From: Paenibacillus luteus
GTDB lineage: Bacteria; Bacillota; Bacilli; Paenibacillales; Paenibacillaceae
DNA: 64,000 bases
NCBI RefSeq assembly: GCF_006542765.1
Contig: NZ_SKCD01000003.1
Span: forward strand, 1-64,000
Reading direction: 5' to 3'
Shown: positions 62,955-64,000 of the stretch, one piece after another
How the letters are laid out: the number at the start of each line of letters is the position of its first letter
How positions within the stretch are numbered: the first letter of the stretch is position 1
The notes under the pieces: model-generated
What the model was told of the DNA's origin: nothing
Databases searched by the model: none
Seen by the model: only the letters and a program-made list of their open reading frames with translations
Translations under genes and position numbers: made by a program

Positions 62955-64000
62955 ATGGCAAAGATATTATATCGACTCGGAGGTTGGGCTGTTAGGAAGA
63001 AAGGAATGGTACTGTTTGGTGGATTAGCCCTAATAGTTATAACTGCAATACTTGTATTAACCATGGGGGTAAAGTTTAGCAGCGATATGTCCATACCAGG
63101 AACACGTTCTGAAATGGCTGCTTCAGTATTGAAAGAGGAGTTTCCATCTTCTGATTCTGTTAAACCGGGCGGAGAGGTATTGCTTATTTTAAAAGCGCCG
63201 GAAGGATTGACACTGGAATCGAAAGGAATAAAAACAATAGTAGATCAAAAATTAAATGAAGTTTCGGCTTATCCTGAGGTAGCATCTGTCGTAAGCCCAA
63301 ATAATAATGGTTCCCTTACAGAGAATAAACAATACGGTTATGCTACAGTTACCTATCGTACACCAGCTGGTGAGGTCAACGACAAGGATAAGGAGAAAAT
63401 CATTAAGGTAGCTGAACAACTGACCGAGTCTGGTGTTCAAACTGAATTATCTGGTACAATCGCATTTTCTGAAATGGAGATTGGAGGTATTGGCGAAGCA
63501 ATCGGAGTAGTGGTAGCCTATCTTGTGCTTGTGGTTACATTTGCTTCTTTTTTAGCAGCAGGAATGCCGATCTTGACAGCAGTTGCGGGACTAGGTTTGG
63601 GTCTCCTAACCATTATGGTAGGAACAAACTTCCTTGATATTCCTTCTGTTTCACTATCACTCGCTGCAATGCTTTCCTTAGCTGTAGGAATAGATTATGC
63701 CCTATTTATTATGACCCGCTTTAGGCAGGAAGTTGGGAAAGGACGTACTGTTCCTGAAGCCATTGCAATCGCTACAGCAACTGCAGGAAGTGCAGTCGTA
63801 TTTGCTGGCTTAACCGTTGTTATAGCGCTTGTCGGACTTGCGATAGCAAAAGTACCTTTCTTGACAATGATGGGTATTGCCTCGGCACTTTGCGTCATCA
63901 TCGCTATTGTTGTAGCCGTCATCATAGTACCAGCCGTTCTGGGCTTTGTCGGACATCGGATAGCACCATCAAAACAAAAAGTTTCTAAGACTAAGTTTAA
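62955..64000 (+). CDS. MMPL/RND-type transporter, YdfJ-like, truncated by the window end
   Basis: Open from ATG 62955 (GAAAGGAAG upstream) to the last base, 348 codons without a stop; full members are about 700 residues. N-terminal helix (VLFGGLALIVITAILVLT), an extracytoplasmic domain to about residue 175, then five close-packed helices with the family signature SLAVGIDYALFIMTRFRQE. It is driven by the proton gradient and exports lipids or drugs. Its position behind the two-component genes and the tandem 12-mers supports the YdfJ assignment. Confidence 0.88.
   Translation, partial: MAKILYRLGGWAVRKKGMVLFGGLALIVITAILVLTMGVKFSSDMSIPGTRSEMAASVLKEEFPSSDSVKPGGEVLLILKAPEGLTLESKGIKTIVDQKLNEVSAYPEVASVVSPNNNGSLTENKQYGYATVTYRTPAGEVNDKDKEKIIKVAEQLTESGVQTELSGTIAFSEMEIGGIGEAIGVVVAYLVLVVTFASFLAAGMPILTAVAGLGLGLLTIMVGTNFLDIPSVSLSLAAMLSLAVGIDYALFIMTRFRQEVGKGRTVPEAIAIATATAGSAVVFAGLTVVIALVGLAIAKVPFLTMMGIASALCVIIAIVVAVIIVPAVLGFVGHRIAPSKQKVSKTKF

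Overview
The window reads as chromosome of a low-to-mid GC, endospore-forming Bacillota, most likely a Paenibacillus or close relative. Support: two YesM/YesN two-component systems beside LplB/LplC/lipoprotein-type sugar importers, a YhcN/YlaJ sporulation lipoprotein, a complete caa3 oxidase operon with ctaG, a CsoR/CopZ/CopA copper cluster and many strong AGGAGG ribosome binding sites. The genus is inferred; no rRNA or tRNA gene is visible.

Layout. 0-5.2 kb: an asymmetric heterodimeric ABC exporter behind a possible attenuator, a small acidic protein and a YitT membrane protein. 5.3-7.7 kb (minus): glycerophosphodiester phosphodiesterase, an MFS carrier and a hypothetical protein. 8.0-12.0 kb: copper island (CsoR, CopZ, CopA, His-rich lipoprotein) with three CsoR-type palindromes. 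12.0-13.2 kb: gene-free repeat island (40-bp repeats, 123-bp repeats and a long inverted repeat). 13.3-22.6 kb: housekeeping and accessory genes (GH43, ArsR plus SRPBCC, NADH oxidase with two FNR/CRP-type boxes, SDR, stand-alone GTP cyclohydrolase II, DUF421, HxlR and aldo/keto reductase, YhcN). 22.8-28.3 kb: ctaCDEF, ctaG and a DUF420 protein. 28.4-32.8 kb: a GntR(YtrA)-type ABC operon followed by a NatAB-like pair. 33.0-60.1 kb: a carbohydrate-utilisation island with two paralogous modules, each with a YesM/YesN pair, an LplB/LplC-type permease pair, a solute-binding lipoprotein and a GH3 enzyme, plus AraC, SDR, a clan GH-A-like hydrolase and a Gfo/Idh/MocA oxidoreductase. 60.2-64.0 kb: a YdfHI-like two-component system, an Asp23/Gls24 protein and a truncated MMPL transporter (YdfJ-like).

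The carbohydrate island is being remodelled. The first YesM is frameshifted by a triplicated 7-bp repeat. The second GH3 has one in-frame amber codon. The last residues of a lost permease remain before the first GH3. An SDR stump lies before the Gfo/Idh gene, and a decayed IS256-type transposase lies at the left edge. The ABC importers carry no ATPase gene, so a shared MsmX-type ATPase elsewhere is expected. The hydrolases lack signal peptides, so oligosaccharides are presumably imported and cut inside the cell.

The most informative signals are regulatory. A 62-bp module is shared between the intergenic region of the first YesN and a site 21.5 kb away, upstream of the Gfo/Idh gene. A different GTCGT direct-repeat element is shared by the second YesM/YesN operon and its lipoprotein gene. 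12-mers matching the B. subtilis YdfI box, as I recall it, lie upstream of both the MMPL gene and the kinase gene. I did not find a clearly new multi-gene system. The best leads are the repeat-disrupted kinase, the shared operators and the 12-13 kb repeat island.
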